From positions 32,954,129-33,018,128 of the forward strand of contig OY743180.1 in the NCBI GenBank assembly GCA_963555705.1: a stretch of DNA of 64,000 bases. The letters are read 5' to 3'. The translations under genes and the position numbers were made by a program. Origin of the DNA: Ligustrum vulgare (Eukaryota; Streptophyta; Magnoliopsida; Lamiales; Oleaceae). The notes below the pieces were generated by a model that searched no databases, was not told the DNA's origin, and saw nothing but the letters and a program-made list of their open reading frames with translations. Positions 1 through 12,306 of this stretch are shown one piece after another (position 1 is the first letter of the stretch; each line of letters opens with the position of its first letter).

Positions 1-724
1 TAAGGGAAACAATTCTTCTAAGAGGCCTTAAAGGGAGAATCTTTTTTAGTAAATTACCCTCAAACCTTTTTTCGAGTATTTTACCATCGCATCTTTTTAA
101 TAAATTCGTATTAACCGTTAGTTTTAATTAATATACGTTGTTTAAAGTTTATTTCTTTTTATTTTCTTATTCTAAATATAAATATTTTTCAAATATATAT
201 AATCTAAACACTTCAATTTCTGACTAAAAAGTCTTTTAAATAAAATAAGCAACACTTTTATAATTTGTGTTTTCTGATACTTCCTTCAATCAAAAGGAGA
301 AAAAAAAATGAGGACTTTTTGAATTAATTTTTTTCATTCATATATCAATTTTCTTTTGAAGGAAACAATTCTTCTAAGAAGCCTTAAAGGGAGAATGTTT
401 TTTAATAAATTACCCTCAAACCTTTTTCCGAGTATTTTACCATCGCATATATTTAATAAATTCGTATTAACCGTTAGTTTTAATTAATATACGTTTTTTA
501 AAGTTTATTTCTTTTTATTTTCTTATTCTAAATATAAATATTTTTCAAATATATATAATCTAAACACTTCAATTTCTTACTAAAAATTCTTTTAAATAAA
601 ATAAGCAACTCTTTTATAATTTGTTATTTCTAATACTTCCTTCAATCAAAGGGAGAAAAAAAAATGAGGACTTCTTGAATTAATTTTTTTTCATTCATAT
701 AACAATATTTTTTAAAGGAAACAA

Positions 725-1081
725 TTCTTCTAAGAGGCCTTAAAGGGAGAATGTTTTTTAATAAATTACCCTCAAACCTTTTTCCGAGTATTTTACCATC
801 GCATCTTTTTAATAAATTCGTATTAACCGTTAGTTTTAATTAATATACGTTGTTTAAAGTTTATTTCTTTTTATTTTCTTATTCTAAATATAAATATTTT
901 TCAAATATATATAATCTAAACACTTCAATTTCTGACTAAAAAGTCTTTTAAATAAAATAAGCAACACTTTTATAATTTGTGTTTTCTGATACTTCCTTCA
1001 ATCAAAAGGAGAAAAAAAAATGAGGACTTCTTGAATTAATTTTTTTCATTCATATATCAAATTTTTTTTTAAAGGAAACAA
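725..1081 (+). repeat. Representative full-length monomer (357 bp)
   Basis: Anatomy of one unit. It opens with 'ttcttctaag' and a StuI-type AGGCCT at 735-740. A more GC-rich stretch follows, containing 'accctcaaacc', 'ccgag' and 'ccatcgcat'. The CENP-B-box-like site is at 816-832 and a PacI-type palindrome TTAATTAA at 836-843. Next come 'tacgt', a T-rich segment, 'caaatatatataatc' and a variable region from about 915 to 1000. The unit ends with an A run (1012-1020), 'gacttcttgaattaat', a T run (1062-1070) and 'aaaggaaacaa'. Hand count gives 79 G+C in 357 bases (22%). Across the window the block from 'accatcg' to 'taatata' changes least. The stretch between 'tctgac' and the A run, and the two homopolymers, change most. 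Confidence 0.95.
816..832 (+). other. CENP-B-box-like site, reference copy
   Basis: The site reads ATTCGTATTAACCGTTA. The mammalian CENP-B box is NTTCGNNNNANNCGGGN; TTCG, the central A and the following CG all match, while the last two G positions are T. That is 7 of 9 defining positions. The motif sits at the same place in most of the 180 monomers, just upstream of TTAATTAA. Whether any protein binds it here is unknown: CENP-B binding is established in mammals, and related pogo-type transposase-derived proteins exist elsewhere. A match this good could arise by chance once in a 356-bp monomer, so function is inference. Confidence 0.5.
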
Positions 1082-2508
1082 TTCTTCTAAGAAGCCTTAA
1101 AGGGAGAATGTTTTTTAATAAATTACCCTCAAACCTTTTTCCGAGTATTTTACCATCGCATCTATTTAATAAATTCTTATTAACCGTTAGTTTTAATTAA
1201 TATACGTTTTTTAAAGTTTATTTCTTTTTATTTTCTTATTCTAAATATAAATATTTTTCAAATATATATAATCTAAACACTTCAATTTCTGACTAAAAAG
1301 ACTTTTAAATAAAATAAGCAACACTTTTATAATTTGTGTTTTCTGATACTTCCTTCAATCAAAAGGAGAAAAAAAAAAGAGGACTTCTTGAATTAATTTT
1401 TTTCATTCATATATCAATTTTTTTTTAAAGGAAACAATTCTTCTAAGAAGCCTTAAAGGGAGAATGTTTTTTAATAAATTACCCTCAAACCTTTTTCCGA
1501 GTATTTTACCATCGCATCTATTTAATAAATTCGTATTAACCGTTAGTTTTAATTAATATACGTTTTTTAAAGTTTATTTCTTTTTATTTTCTTATTCTAA
1601 ATATAAATATTTTTCAAATATATAAAATCTAAACACTTCAATTTCTGACTAAAAAGTCCTTTAAATAAAATAAGCAACTCTTTTATAATTTGTGATTTCT
1701 GATACTTCCTTCAATCAAAAGGAGAAAAAAAAATGAGGACTTCTTGAATTAATTTTTTTCATTCATATATCAATTTTTTCTTAAAGGAAGCAATTCTTCT
1801 AAGAGGCCTTAAAGGGAGAATGTTTTTTAATAAATTACCCTCAAACCTTTTTCCGAGTATTTTACCATCGCATCTATTTAATAAATTCGTATTAACCGTT
1901 AGTTTTAATTAATATACGTTTTTTAACGTTTATTTCTTTTTATTTTCTTATTCTAAATAAAAATATTTTTAAAATGTATATAATCTAAACACTTCAATTT
2001 CTGACTAAAAAACCTTTTAAATGAAATAAGCAACGCTTTTATAATTTGTGATTTCTGATACTTCCTTCAATCAAAAGGAGAAAAAAATATGAGAACTTCT
2101 TGAATTAATTTTTTTCTTTCATATAACAATTTTTTTTTTTAAATGAAACAATTCTTCTTAGAGGCCTTAAGGGGAGAATGTTTTTTAATATATTACACTC
2201 AAACATTTTTCCGAATATTTTACCATCGCATCTTTTTAATAAATTCGTATTAACCGTTAGTTTTAATTAATATACGTTTTTTAAAGTTTATTTCTTTTTA
2301 TTTTCTTATTCTAAATATAAATATTTTTCAAATATATATAATCTAAACACTTCAATTTCTGACTAAAAAGTCTTTAAATAAAATAGGCAACTCTTTTATA
2401 ATTTGTGATTTCTGATACTTCCTTCAATCGAAGGGAGAAAAAAAAAATGAGGACTTCTTGAATTAATTTTTTTCATTCATCTAATAATATTTTTTTTAAA
2501 TGAAAAAA

Positions 2509-4942
2509 TTCTTCTGAGTTGCCTTAAAGGGAGAATGTTTTTTAATAAATTACCCTCAAACCTTTTTCCGAGTATTTTACCATCGCATCTATTTAATAAA
2601 TTCGTATTAACCGTTAGTTTTAATTAATATACATTTTTTAAAGTTTATTTCTTTTTATTTTCTTATTCTAAATATAAATATTTTTCAAATATATATAATC
2701 TAAATACTTCAATTTCTGACTAAAAAGTCTTTTAAATAAAATAAGCAACTCTTTTATAATTTGTGTTTCCTGAAACTTCCTTCAATCAAAGGGAGAAAAA
2801 AAATGAGGACTTCTTGAATTAATTTTTTTCATTCATCTAATAATTTTTTTTTAAATGAAAAAATTCTTCTAAGAGGCCTTAAAGGGAGAATGTTTTTTAA
2901 AATATTACCCTCAAACCTTTTTCTTTTTAATAAATTCGTATTAACCGTTTGTTTTAATTAATATACATCTTTTAATATTTATTTCTTTTTATTTTTTTAT
3001 TCTAAATAAAAATATTTTTCAAATATATATAATCTAAACTCATCAATTTCTCACTAAAAAATCTTTTAAATAAAATAAACAACTGTGTTATAATTTGGGA
3101 TTTTTTTATTCTTCCTTCAATCAATGGGAGAAAAAAAAAATGAGAACTTCTTGAATTAATTTTTTTCAGTCATATAACAAACTTTTTTTTAAATGAAAAA
3201 ATTCTTCTAAGAGGCCTTAAAGGGAGAATGTTTTTTAATATATTACCCTCAAACCTTTTTCCGAGTATTTTACCATCGCATCTTTTTAATAAATTCGTAT
3301 TAACCGTTAGTTTTAATTAATATACGTTTTTTAAAGTTTATTTCTTTTTATTTTCTTATTCTAAATATAAATATTTTTCAAATATATATAATCTAAACAC
3401 TTCAATTTCTGACTAAAAAGTCTTTAAATAAAATAGGCAACTTTCTTATAATTTGTGATTTCTGATACTTCCTTCAATCAAAGGGAGAAAAAAAAAAATG
3501 AGGACTTCTTGAATTAATTTTTTTCATTCATCTAATAATTTTTTTTTAAATGAAAAAATTCTTCTAAGAGGCCTTAAAGGGAGAATGTTTTTTAAAATAT
3601 TACCCTCAAACCTTTTTCTTTTTAATAAATTCGTATTAACCGTTAGTTTTAATTAATATACATTTTTTAATATTTATTTCTTTTTATTTTCTTATTCTAA
3701 ATAAAAATATTTTTCAAATATATATAATCTAAACTCTTCAATTTCTCACTAAAAAATCTTTTAAATAAAATAAACAACTGTGTTATAATTTGGGATTTTT
3801 TTATTCTTCCTTCAATCAATGGGAGAAAAAAAAATGAGAACTTCTTGAATTAATTTTTTTCATTCATATAACAAACTTTTTTTTAAATGAAAAAATTCTT
3901 CTAAGAGGCCTTAAAGGGAGAATGTTTTTTAATATATTACCCTCAAACCATTTTCCGAGTATTTTACCATCGCATCTTTTTAATAAATTCGTATTAACCG
4001 TTAGTTTTAATTAATATACGTTTTTTAAAGTTTATTTCTTTTTATTTTCTTATTCTAAATATAAATATTTTTCAAATATATATAATCTAAACACTTCAAT
4101 TTCTGACTAAAAAGTCTTTAAATAAAATAGGCAACTCTTTTATAATTTGTGATTTCTGATACTTCCTTCAATCAAAGGGAGAAAAAAAAATGAGGACTTC
4201 TTGAATTAATTTTTTTCATTCATCTAATAATATTTTTTTTAAATGAAAAAATTCTTCTGAGTTGCCTTAAAGGGAGAATGTTTTTTAATAAATTACCCTC
4301 AAACCTTTTTCCGAGTATTTTACCATCGCATCTATTTAATAAATTCGTATTAACCGTTAGTTTTAATTAATATACGTTTTTTAAAGTTTATTTCTTTTTA
4401 TTTTCTTATTCTAAATATAAATATTTTTCAAATATATATAATCTAAAAACTTCAATTTCTGACTAAAAAGTCTTTTAAATAAAATAAGCAACTCTTTTAT
4501 AATTTGTGTTTCCTGAAACTTCCTTCAATCAAAGGGAGAAAAAAAATGAGGACTTCTTGAATTAATTTTTTTCATTCATCTAATAATTTTTTTTTAAATG
4601 AAAAAATTCTTCTAAGAGGCCTTAAAGGGAGAATGTTTTTTAAAATATTACCCTCAAACCTTTTTCTTTTTAATAAATTCGTATTAACCGTTAGTTTTAA
4701 TTAATATACATTTTTTAATATTTATTTCTTTTTATTTTCTTATTCTAAATAAAAATATTTTTCAAATATATATAATCTAAACTCTTCAATTTCTCACTAA
4801 AAAATCTTTTAAATAAAATAAACAACTGTGTTATAATTTGGGATTTTTTTATTCTTCCTTCAATCAATGGGAGAAAAAAAATGAGAACTTCTTGAATTAA
4901 TTTTTTTCATTCATATTACAAACTTTTTTTTTAATGAAAAAA
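2509..4942 (+). repeat. First D-containing higher-order block
   Basis: Units start at 2509 ('gttgcc' type), 2864 (D), 3202, 3559 (D), 3896, 4252 ('gttgcc') and 4607 (D). D units are 336-338 bp. They lack a 21-nt segment that normally lies between 'acccttttt'-like and 'cttttt' flanks, starting at 'ccgag' and ending at 'gcat'. D units also share 'aaaatattac', 'tacattttttaatattt', 'tctcactaaaaaatc' and 'aactgtgttataatttggg', so they are a diverged subfamily rather than a one-step deletion. The full-length partners carry 'ataggcaact'. The order 'gttgcc' - D - 'ggcaact' is the trimer of zone I, about 1.05 kb. Confidence 0.85.
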
Positions 4943-6723
4943 TTCTTCTAAGAGGCCTTAAAGGGAGAATGTTTTTTCATATATTACCCTCAAACCTTTT
5001 TCCGAGTATTTTACCATCGCATCTTTTTAATAAATTCGTATTAACCGTTAGTTTTAATTAATATACGTTTTTTATAGTTTATTTCTTTTTATTTTCTTAT
5101 TCTAAATATAAATATTTTTCAAATATATATAATCTAAACACTTCAATTTCTGACTAAAAAGTCTTTTAAATAAAATAAGCAACACTTTTATAATTTGTGT
5201 TTTCTGATACTTCCTTCAATCAAAAGGAGAAAAAAAAATGAGGACTTCTTGAATTAATTTTTTTCATTCATATATCAATTTTCTTTTGAAGGAAACAATT
5301 CTTCTAAGAAGCCTTAAAGGGAGAATGTTTTTTAATAAATTACCCTCAAACCTTTTTCCGAGTATTTTACCATCGCATCTATTTAATAAATTCGTATTAA
5401 CCGTTAGTTTTAATTAATATACGTTTTTTAAAGTTTATTTCTTTTTATTTTCTTATTCTAAATATAAATATTTTTCAAATATATATAATCTAAACACTTC
5501 AATTTCTTACTAAAAATTCTTTTAAATAAAATAAGCAACTCTTTTATAATTTGTTATTTCTAATACTTCCTTCAATCAAAGGGAGAAAAAAAAATGAGGA
5601 CTTCTTGAATTAATTTTTTTTCATTCATATAACAATATTTTTTAAAGGAAACAATTCTTCTAAGAGGCCTTAAAGGGAGAATGTTTTTTAATAAATTACC
5701 CTCAAACCTTTTTCCGAGTATTTTACCATCGCATCTTTTTAATAAATTCGTATTAACCGTTAGTTTTAATTAATATACGTTGTTTAAAGTTTATTTCTTT
5801 TTATTTTCTTATTCTAAATATAAATATTTTTCAAATATATATAATCTAAACACTTCAATTTCTGACTAAAAAGTCTTTTAAATAAAATAAGCAACACTTT
5901 TATAATTTGTGTTTTCTGATACTTCCTTCAATCAAAAGGAGAAAAAAAAATGAGGACTTCTTGAATTAATTTTTTTCATTCATATATCAATTTTTTTTTA
6001 AAGGAAACAATTCTTCTAAGAAGCCTTAAAGGGAGAATGTTTTTTAATAAATTACCCTCAAACCTTTTTCCGAGTATTTTACCATCGCATCTATTTAATA
6101 AATTCGTATTAACCGTTAGTTTTAATTAATATACGTTTTTTAAAGTTTATTTCTTTTTATTTTCTTATTCTAAATATAAATATTTTTCAAATATATAAAA
6201 TCTAAACACTTCAATTTCTGAGTAAAAAGTCCTTTAAATAAAATAAGCAACTCTTTTATAATTTGTGATTTCTGATACTTCCTTCAATCAAAAGGAGAAA
6301 AAAAAATGAGGACTTCTTGAATTAATTTTTTTCATTCATATATCAATTTTTTCTTAAAGGAAGCAATTCTTCTAAGAGGCCTTAAAGGGAGAATGTTTTT
6401 TAATATATTACACTCAAACATTTTTCCGATTATTTTACCATCGCATCTTTTTAATAAATTCGTATTAACCGTTAGTTTTAATTAATATACGTTTTTTAAA
6501 GTTTATTTCTTTTTATTTTCTTATTCTACATATATATATTTTTCAAATATATATAATCTAAACACTTCAATTTCTGACTAAAAAGTCTTTAAATAAAATA
6601 GGCAACTCTTTTATAATTTGTGATTTCTGATACTTCCTTCAATCGAAGGGAGAAAAAAAAAATGAGGACTTCTTGAATTAATTTTTTTCATTCATCTAAT
6701 AATATTTTTTTTAAATGAAAAAA
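4943..6723 (+). repeat. Second, shortened copy of the window-start block
   Basis: Units at 4943, 5299 and 5655 match those at 13, 369 and 725 at a constant offset of 4930, including the rare 'tgtttaaag' (5781, compare 851). The unit at 6011 matches the one at 1438 (offset 4573), so the counterpart of unit 1082 is missing. The unit at 6367 starts like 1794 ('aaggaagcaatt') but continues like 2152 ('tattacactcaaac'); from there the offset is 4215. The rare 'caatcgaagg' is at 2425 and again at 6640. The copy thus lost two monomer lengths, as expected from unequal exchange. Confidence 0.8.
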
Positions 6724-9700
6724 TTCTTCTGAGTTGCCTTAAAGGGAGAATGTTTTTTAATAAATTACCCTCAAACCTTTTTCCGAGTATTTTACCATCG
6801 CATCTATTTAATAAATTCGTATTAACCGTTAGTTTTAATTAATATACGTTTTTTAAAGTTTATTTCTTTTTATTTTCTTATTCTAAATATAAATATTTTT
6901 CAAATATATATAATCTAAATACTTCAATTTCTGACTAAAAAGTCTTTAAATAAAATAGGCAACTCTTTTATAATTTGTGATTTCTGATACTTCCTTCAAT
7001 CAAAGGGAGAAAAAAAAAATGAGGACTTCTTGAATTAATTTTTTTCATTCATCTAATAATTTTTTTTTAAATGAAAAAATTCTTCTAAGAGGCCTTAAAG
7101 GGAGAATGTTTTTTAAAATATTACCCTCAAACCTTTTTCTTTTTAATAAATTCGTATTAACCGTTAGTTTTAATTAATATACATTTTTTAATATTTATTT
7201 CTTTTTATTTTCTTATTCTAAATAAAAATATTTTTCAAATATATATAATCTAAACTCTTCAATTTCTCACTAAAAAATCTTTTAAATAAAATAAACAACT
7301 GTGTTATAATTTGGGATTTTTTTATTCTTCCTTCAATCAATGGGAGAAAAAAAAATGAGAACTTCTTGAATTAATTTTTTTCATTCATATAACAAACTTT
7401 TTTTTAAATGAAAAAATTCTTCTAAGAGGCCTTAAAGGGAGAATGTTTTTTAATATATTACCCTCAAACCATTTTCCGAGTATTTTACCATCGCATCTTT
7501 TTAATAAATTCGTATTAACCGTTAGTTTTAATTAATATACGTTTTTTAAAGTTTATTTCTTTTTATTTTCTTATTCTAAATATAAATATTTTTCAAATAT
7601 ATATAATCTAAACACTTCAATTTCTGACTAAAAAGTCTTTAAATAAAATAGGCAACTCTTTTATAATTTGTGATTTCTGATACTTCCTTCAATCAAAGGG
7701 AGAAAAAAAAAATGAAGACTTCTTGAATTAATTTTTTTCATTCATCTAATAATATTTTTTTTAAATGAAAAAATTCTTCTGAGTTGCCTTAAAGGGAGAA
7801 TGTTTTTTAATAAATTACCCTCAAACCTTTTTCTGAGTATTTTACCATCGCATCTATTTAATAAATTCGTATTAACCGTTAGTTTTAATTAATATACGTT
7901 TTTTAAAGTTTATTTCTTTTTATTTTCTTATTCTAAATATAAATATTTTTCAAATATATATAATCTAAAAACTTCAATTTCTGACTAAAAAGTCTTTTAA
8001 ATAAAATAAGCAACTCTTTTATAATTTGTGTTTCCTGAAACTTCCTTCAATCAAAGGGAGAAAAAAAATGAGGACTTCTTGAATTAATTTTTTTCATTCA
8101 TCTAATAATTTTTTTTTAAATGAAAAAATTCTTCTAAGAGGCCTTAAAGGGAGAATGTTTTTTAAAATATTACCCTCAAACATTTTTCTTTTTAATAAAT
8201 TCGTATTAACCGTTAGTTTTAATTAATATACATTTTTTAATATTTATTTCTTTTTATTTTCTTATTCTAAATAAAAATATTTTTCAAATATATATAATCT
8301 AAACTCATCAATTTCTCACTAAAAAATCTTTTAAATAAAATAAACAACTGTGTTATAATTTGGGATTTTTTTATTCTTCCTTCAATCAATGGGAGAAAAA
8401 AAAAAATGAGAACTTCTTGAATTAATTTTTTTCAGTCATATAACAAACTTTTTTTTAAATGAAAAAATTCTTCTAAGAGGCCTTAAAGGGAGAATGTTTT
8501 TTAATATATTACCCTCAAACCTTTTTCTGAGTATTTTACCATCGCATCTTTTTAATAAATTCGTATTAACCGTTAGTTTTAATTAATATACGTTTTTTAA
8601 AGTTTATTTCTTTTTATTTTCTTATTCTAAATATAAATATTTTTCAAATATATATAATCTAAACACTTCAATTTCTGACTAAAAAGTCTTTAAATAAAAT
8701 AGGCAACTCTTTTATAATTTGTGATTTCTGATACTTCCTTCAATCAAAGGGAGAAAAAAAAAATGAGGACTTCTTGAATTAATTTTTTTCATTCATCTAA
8801 TAATTTTTTTTTAAATGAAAAAATTCTTCTAAGAGGCCTTAAAGGGAGAATGTTTTTTAAAATATTACCCTCAAACCTTTTTCTTTTTAATAAATTCGTA
8901 TTAACCGTTAGTTTTAATTAATATACATTTTTTAATATTTATTTCTTTTTATTTTCTTATTCTAAATAAAAATATTTTTCAAATATATATAATCTAAACT
9001 CTTCAATTTCTCACTAAAAAATCTTTTAAATAAAATAAACAACTGTGTTATAATTTGGGATTTTTTTATTCTTCCTTCAATCAATGGGAGAAAAAAAAAT
9101 GAGAACTTCTTGAATTAATTTTTTTCATTCATATAACAAACTTTTTTTTAAATGAAAAAATTCTTCTAAGAGGCCTTAAAGGGAGAATGTTTTTTAATAT
9201 ATTACCCTCAAACCTTTTTCCGAGTATTTTACCATCGCATCTTTTTAATAAATTCGTATTAACGGTTAGTTTTAATTAATATACGTTTTTTAAAGTTTAT
9301 TTCTTTTTATTTTCTTATTCTAAATATAAATATTTTTCAAATATATAAAATCTAAACACTTCAATTTCTGACTAAAAAATCTTTTAAATAAAATAAGCAA
9401 CACTTTTATAATTTGTGATTTCTGATACTTCCTTCAATCAAAGGGAGAAAAAAAAAATGAGGACTTCTTGAATTAATTTTTTTCATTCATCTAATAATAT
9501 TTTTTTTAAATGAAAAAATTCTTCTGAGTTGCCTTAAAGGGAGAATGTTTTTTAATAAATTACCCTCAAACCTTTTTCCGAGTATTTTACCATCGATTCT
9601 ATTTAATAAATTCGTATTAACCGTTAGTTTTAATTAATATACGTTTTTTAAAGTTTATTTCTTTTTATTTTCTTATTCTAAATATAAATATTTTTCAAAT

Positions 9701-12306
9701 ATATATAATCTAAAAACTTCAATTTCTGACTAAAAAGTCTTTTAAATAAAATAAGCAACTCTTTTATAATTTGTGTTTCCTGAAACTTCCTTCAATCAAA
9801 GGGAGAAAAAAAATGAGGACTTCTTGAATTAATTTTTTTCATTCATCTAATAATTTTTTTTTAAATGAAAAAATTCTTCTAAGAGGCCTTAAAGGGAGAA
9901 TGTTTTTTAAAATATTACCCTCAAACCTTTTTCTTTTTAATAAATTCGTATTAACCGTTAGTTTTAATTAATATACATTTTTTAATATTTATTTCTTTTT
10001 ATTTTCTTATTCTAAATAAAAATATTTTTCAAATATATATAATCTAAACTCTTCAATTTCTCACTAAAAAATCTTTTAAATAAAATAAACAACTGTGTTA
10101 TAATTTGGGATTTTTTTATTCTTCCTTCAATCAATGGGAGAAAAAAAATGAGAACTTCTTGAATTAATTTTTTTCATTCATATAACAAACTTTTTTTTAA
10201 ATGAAAAAATTCTTCTAAGAGGCCTTAAAGGGAGAATGTTTTTTAATATATTACCCTCAAACCTTTTTCCGAGTATTTTACCATCGCATCTTTTTAATAA
10301 ATTCGTATTAACCGTTAGTTTTAATTAATATACGTTTTTTAAAGTTTATTTCTTTTTATTTTCTTATTCTAAATATAAATATTTTTCAAATATATATAAT
10401 CTAAACACTTCAATTTCTGACTAAAAAGTCTTTAAATAAAATAGGCAACTCTTTTATAATTTGTGATTTCTGATACTTCCTTCAATCAAAGGGAGAAAAA
10501 AAAAATGAGGACTTCTTGAATTAATTTTTTTCATTCATCTAATAATATTTTTTTTAAATGAAAAAATTCTTCTGAGTTGCCTTAAAGGGAGAATGTTTTT
10601 TAATAAATTACCCTCAAACCTTTTTCTTTTTAATAAATTCGTATTAACCGTTAGTTTTAATTAATATATATTTTTTAATATTTATTTCTTTTTATTTTCT
10701 TATTCTAAATAAAAATATTTTTCAAATATATATAATCTAAACTCTTCAATTTCTCACCAAAAAATCTTTTAAATAAAATAAACAACTGTGTTATAATTTG
10801 GGATTTTTTTATTCTTCCTTCAATCAATGGGAGAAAAAAAAATGAGAACTTCTTGAATTAATTTTTTTCATTCATATAACAAACTTTTTTTTAAATGAAA
10901 AAATTCTTCTAAGAGGCCTTAAAGGGAGAATGTTTTTTAATATATTACCCTCAAACCATTTTCCAAGTATTTTACCATCGCATCTTTTTAATAAATTCGT
11001 ATTAACCGTTAGTTTTAATTAATATACGTTTTTTAAAGTTTATTTCTTTTTATTTTCTTATTCTAAATATAAATATTTTTCAAATATATATAATCTAAAC
11101 ACTTCAATTTCTGACTAAAAAGTCTTTAAATAAAATAGGCAACTCTTTTATAATTTGTGATTTCTGATACTTCCTTCAATCAAAGGGAGAAAAAAAAAAT
11201 GAGGACTTCTTGAATTAATTTTTTTCATTCATCTAATAATATTTTTTTTAAATGAAAAAATTCTTCTGAGTTGCCTTAAAGGGAGAATGTTTTTTAATAA
11301 ATTACCCTCAAACCTTTTTCCGAGTATTTTACCATCGCATCTATTTAATAAATTCGTGTTAACCGTTAGTTTTAATTAATATACGTTTTTTAAAGTTTAT
11401 TTCTTTTTATTTTCTTATTCTAAATATAAATATTTTTCAAATATATATAATCTAAAAACTTCAATTTCTGACTAAAAAGTCTTTTAAATAAAATAAGCAA
11501 CTCTTTTATAATTTGTGTTTCCTGAAACTTCCTTCAATCAAAGGGAGAAAAAAAATGAGGACTTCTTGAATTAATTTTTTTCATTCATCTAATAATTTTT
11601 TTTAAATGAAAAAATTCTTCTAAGAGGCCTTAAAGTGAGAATGTTTTTTAAAATATTACCCTCAAACCTTTTTCTTTTTAATAAATTCGTATTAACCGTT
11701 AGTTTTAATTAATATACATTTTTTAATATTTATTTCTTTTTATTTTCTTATTCTTAATAAAAATATTTTTCAAATATATATAATCTAAACTCTTCAATTT
11801 ATCACTAAAAAATCTTTTAAATAAAATAAACAACTGTGTTATAATTTGGGATTTTTTTATTCTTCCTTCAATCAATGGGAGAAAAAAAATGAGAACTTCT
11901 TGAATTAATTTTTTTCATTCATATAACAAACTTTTTTTTAAATGAAAAAATTCTTCTAAGAGGCCATAAAGGGAGAATGTTTTTTAATATATTACCCTCA
12001 AACCTTTTTCCGAGTATTTTACCATCGCATCTTTTTAATAAATTCGTATTAACCGTTAGTTTTAATTAATATACGTTTTTTAAAGTTTATTTCTTTTTAT
12101 TTTCTTATTCTAAATATAAATATTTTTCAAATATATATAATCTAAACACTTCAATTTCTGACTAAAAAGTCTTTAAATAAAATAGGCAACTCTTTTATAA
12201 TTTGTGATTTCTGATACTTCCTTCAATCAAAGGGAGAAAAAAAAATGAGGACTTCTTGAATTAATTTTTTTCATTCATCTAATAATATTTTTTTTAAATG
12301 AAAAAA
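6724..12306 (+). repeat. Second D-containing block with ~1.05-kb trimer repeat
   Basis: Units start at 6724, 7080 (D), 7417, 7774, 8129 (D), 8468, 8824 (D), 9161, 9519, 9874 (D), 10210, 10567 (hybrid), 10904, 11261, 11615 (D) and 11951. The 'gttgcc' units (6724, 7774, 9519, 10567, 11261, then 12307) are spaced 1050, 1048 and 1046 bp when the trimer is complete. Units 8129-9161 match 2864-3896 at offset 5265, sharing 'aaactcatca' and 'ttcagtcata'. Units 7080-8129 match 3559-4607 at offset 3521-3522. The block is a patchwork of copies of the first one. Confidence 0.8.
10567..10903 (+). repeat. Hybrid monomer: 'gttgcc' head joined to D body
   Basis: The unit begins 'ttcttctgagttgcc' and has 'aataaattaccc', as in the 'gttgcc' class. 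It then passes directly from 'ccttttt' into 'ctttttaataaattcg', the deleted form found otherwise only in D units, and continues with D-specific tail bases ('tctcacc', 'aactgtgttataatttggg'). The switch lies between about 10605 and 10631. At this point the trimer is reduced to a dimer: 10567 to 11261 is 694 bp. This is a recombination junction inside a monomer. Confidence 0.8.

Larger units (their letters stand above)
1..2508 (+). repeat. Monomers 1-7 (G/C types), source-like copy of a duplicated block
   Basis: Seven full-length units start at 13, 369, 725, 1082, 1438, 1794 and 2152. The first is C type ('aatcttttttagtaaat', 'tttcgag'). Units at 369, 1082 and 1438 carry 'gaagcc' instead of 'gaggcc', which removes the AGGCCT site. 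The unit at 2152 has the K-like head 'cttaaggggag ... tattacactc'. The tail of unit 2 (about 575-640) has a rare variant, 'ttcttactaaaaattc' with 'gttatttctaatac'. The same variant is seen again only near 5510, 20320 and 57490. Three diagnostic stretches of this block recur at offsets 4930, 4573 and 4215 further right. Confidence 0.85.

Noticed and set aside
900..915. TATA-box-like 'atatatataa' or 'atatataaaatc'
   Set aside because: Simple AT-rich sequence with no initiator at a suitable distance and no transcript to promote. It could matter for satellite transcription, but the sequence alone does not support it.
1012..1020. A runs as retrotransposon poly-A tails
   Set aside because: They lie at the same internal position in every monomer, without target-site duplications or any element upstream.
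1024..1036. Heat-shock-element-like TTCnnGAA in 'gacttcttgaatt'
   Set aside because: Only two correctly spaced units are present; a third is lacking or wrongly spaced. In an AT-rich repeat this is expected by chance.
2077..2103. Shine-Dalgarno-like 'aaggag' followed by ATG in most monomers
   Set aside because: The frame is M-R-T-S-stop, four codons, and it recurs only because the repeat does. The window has no other prokaryotic trait.
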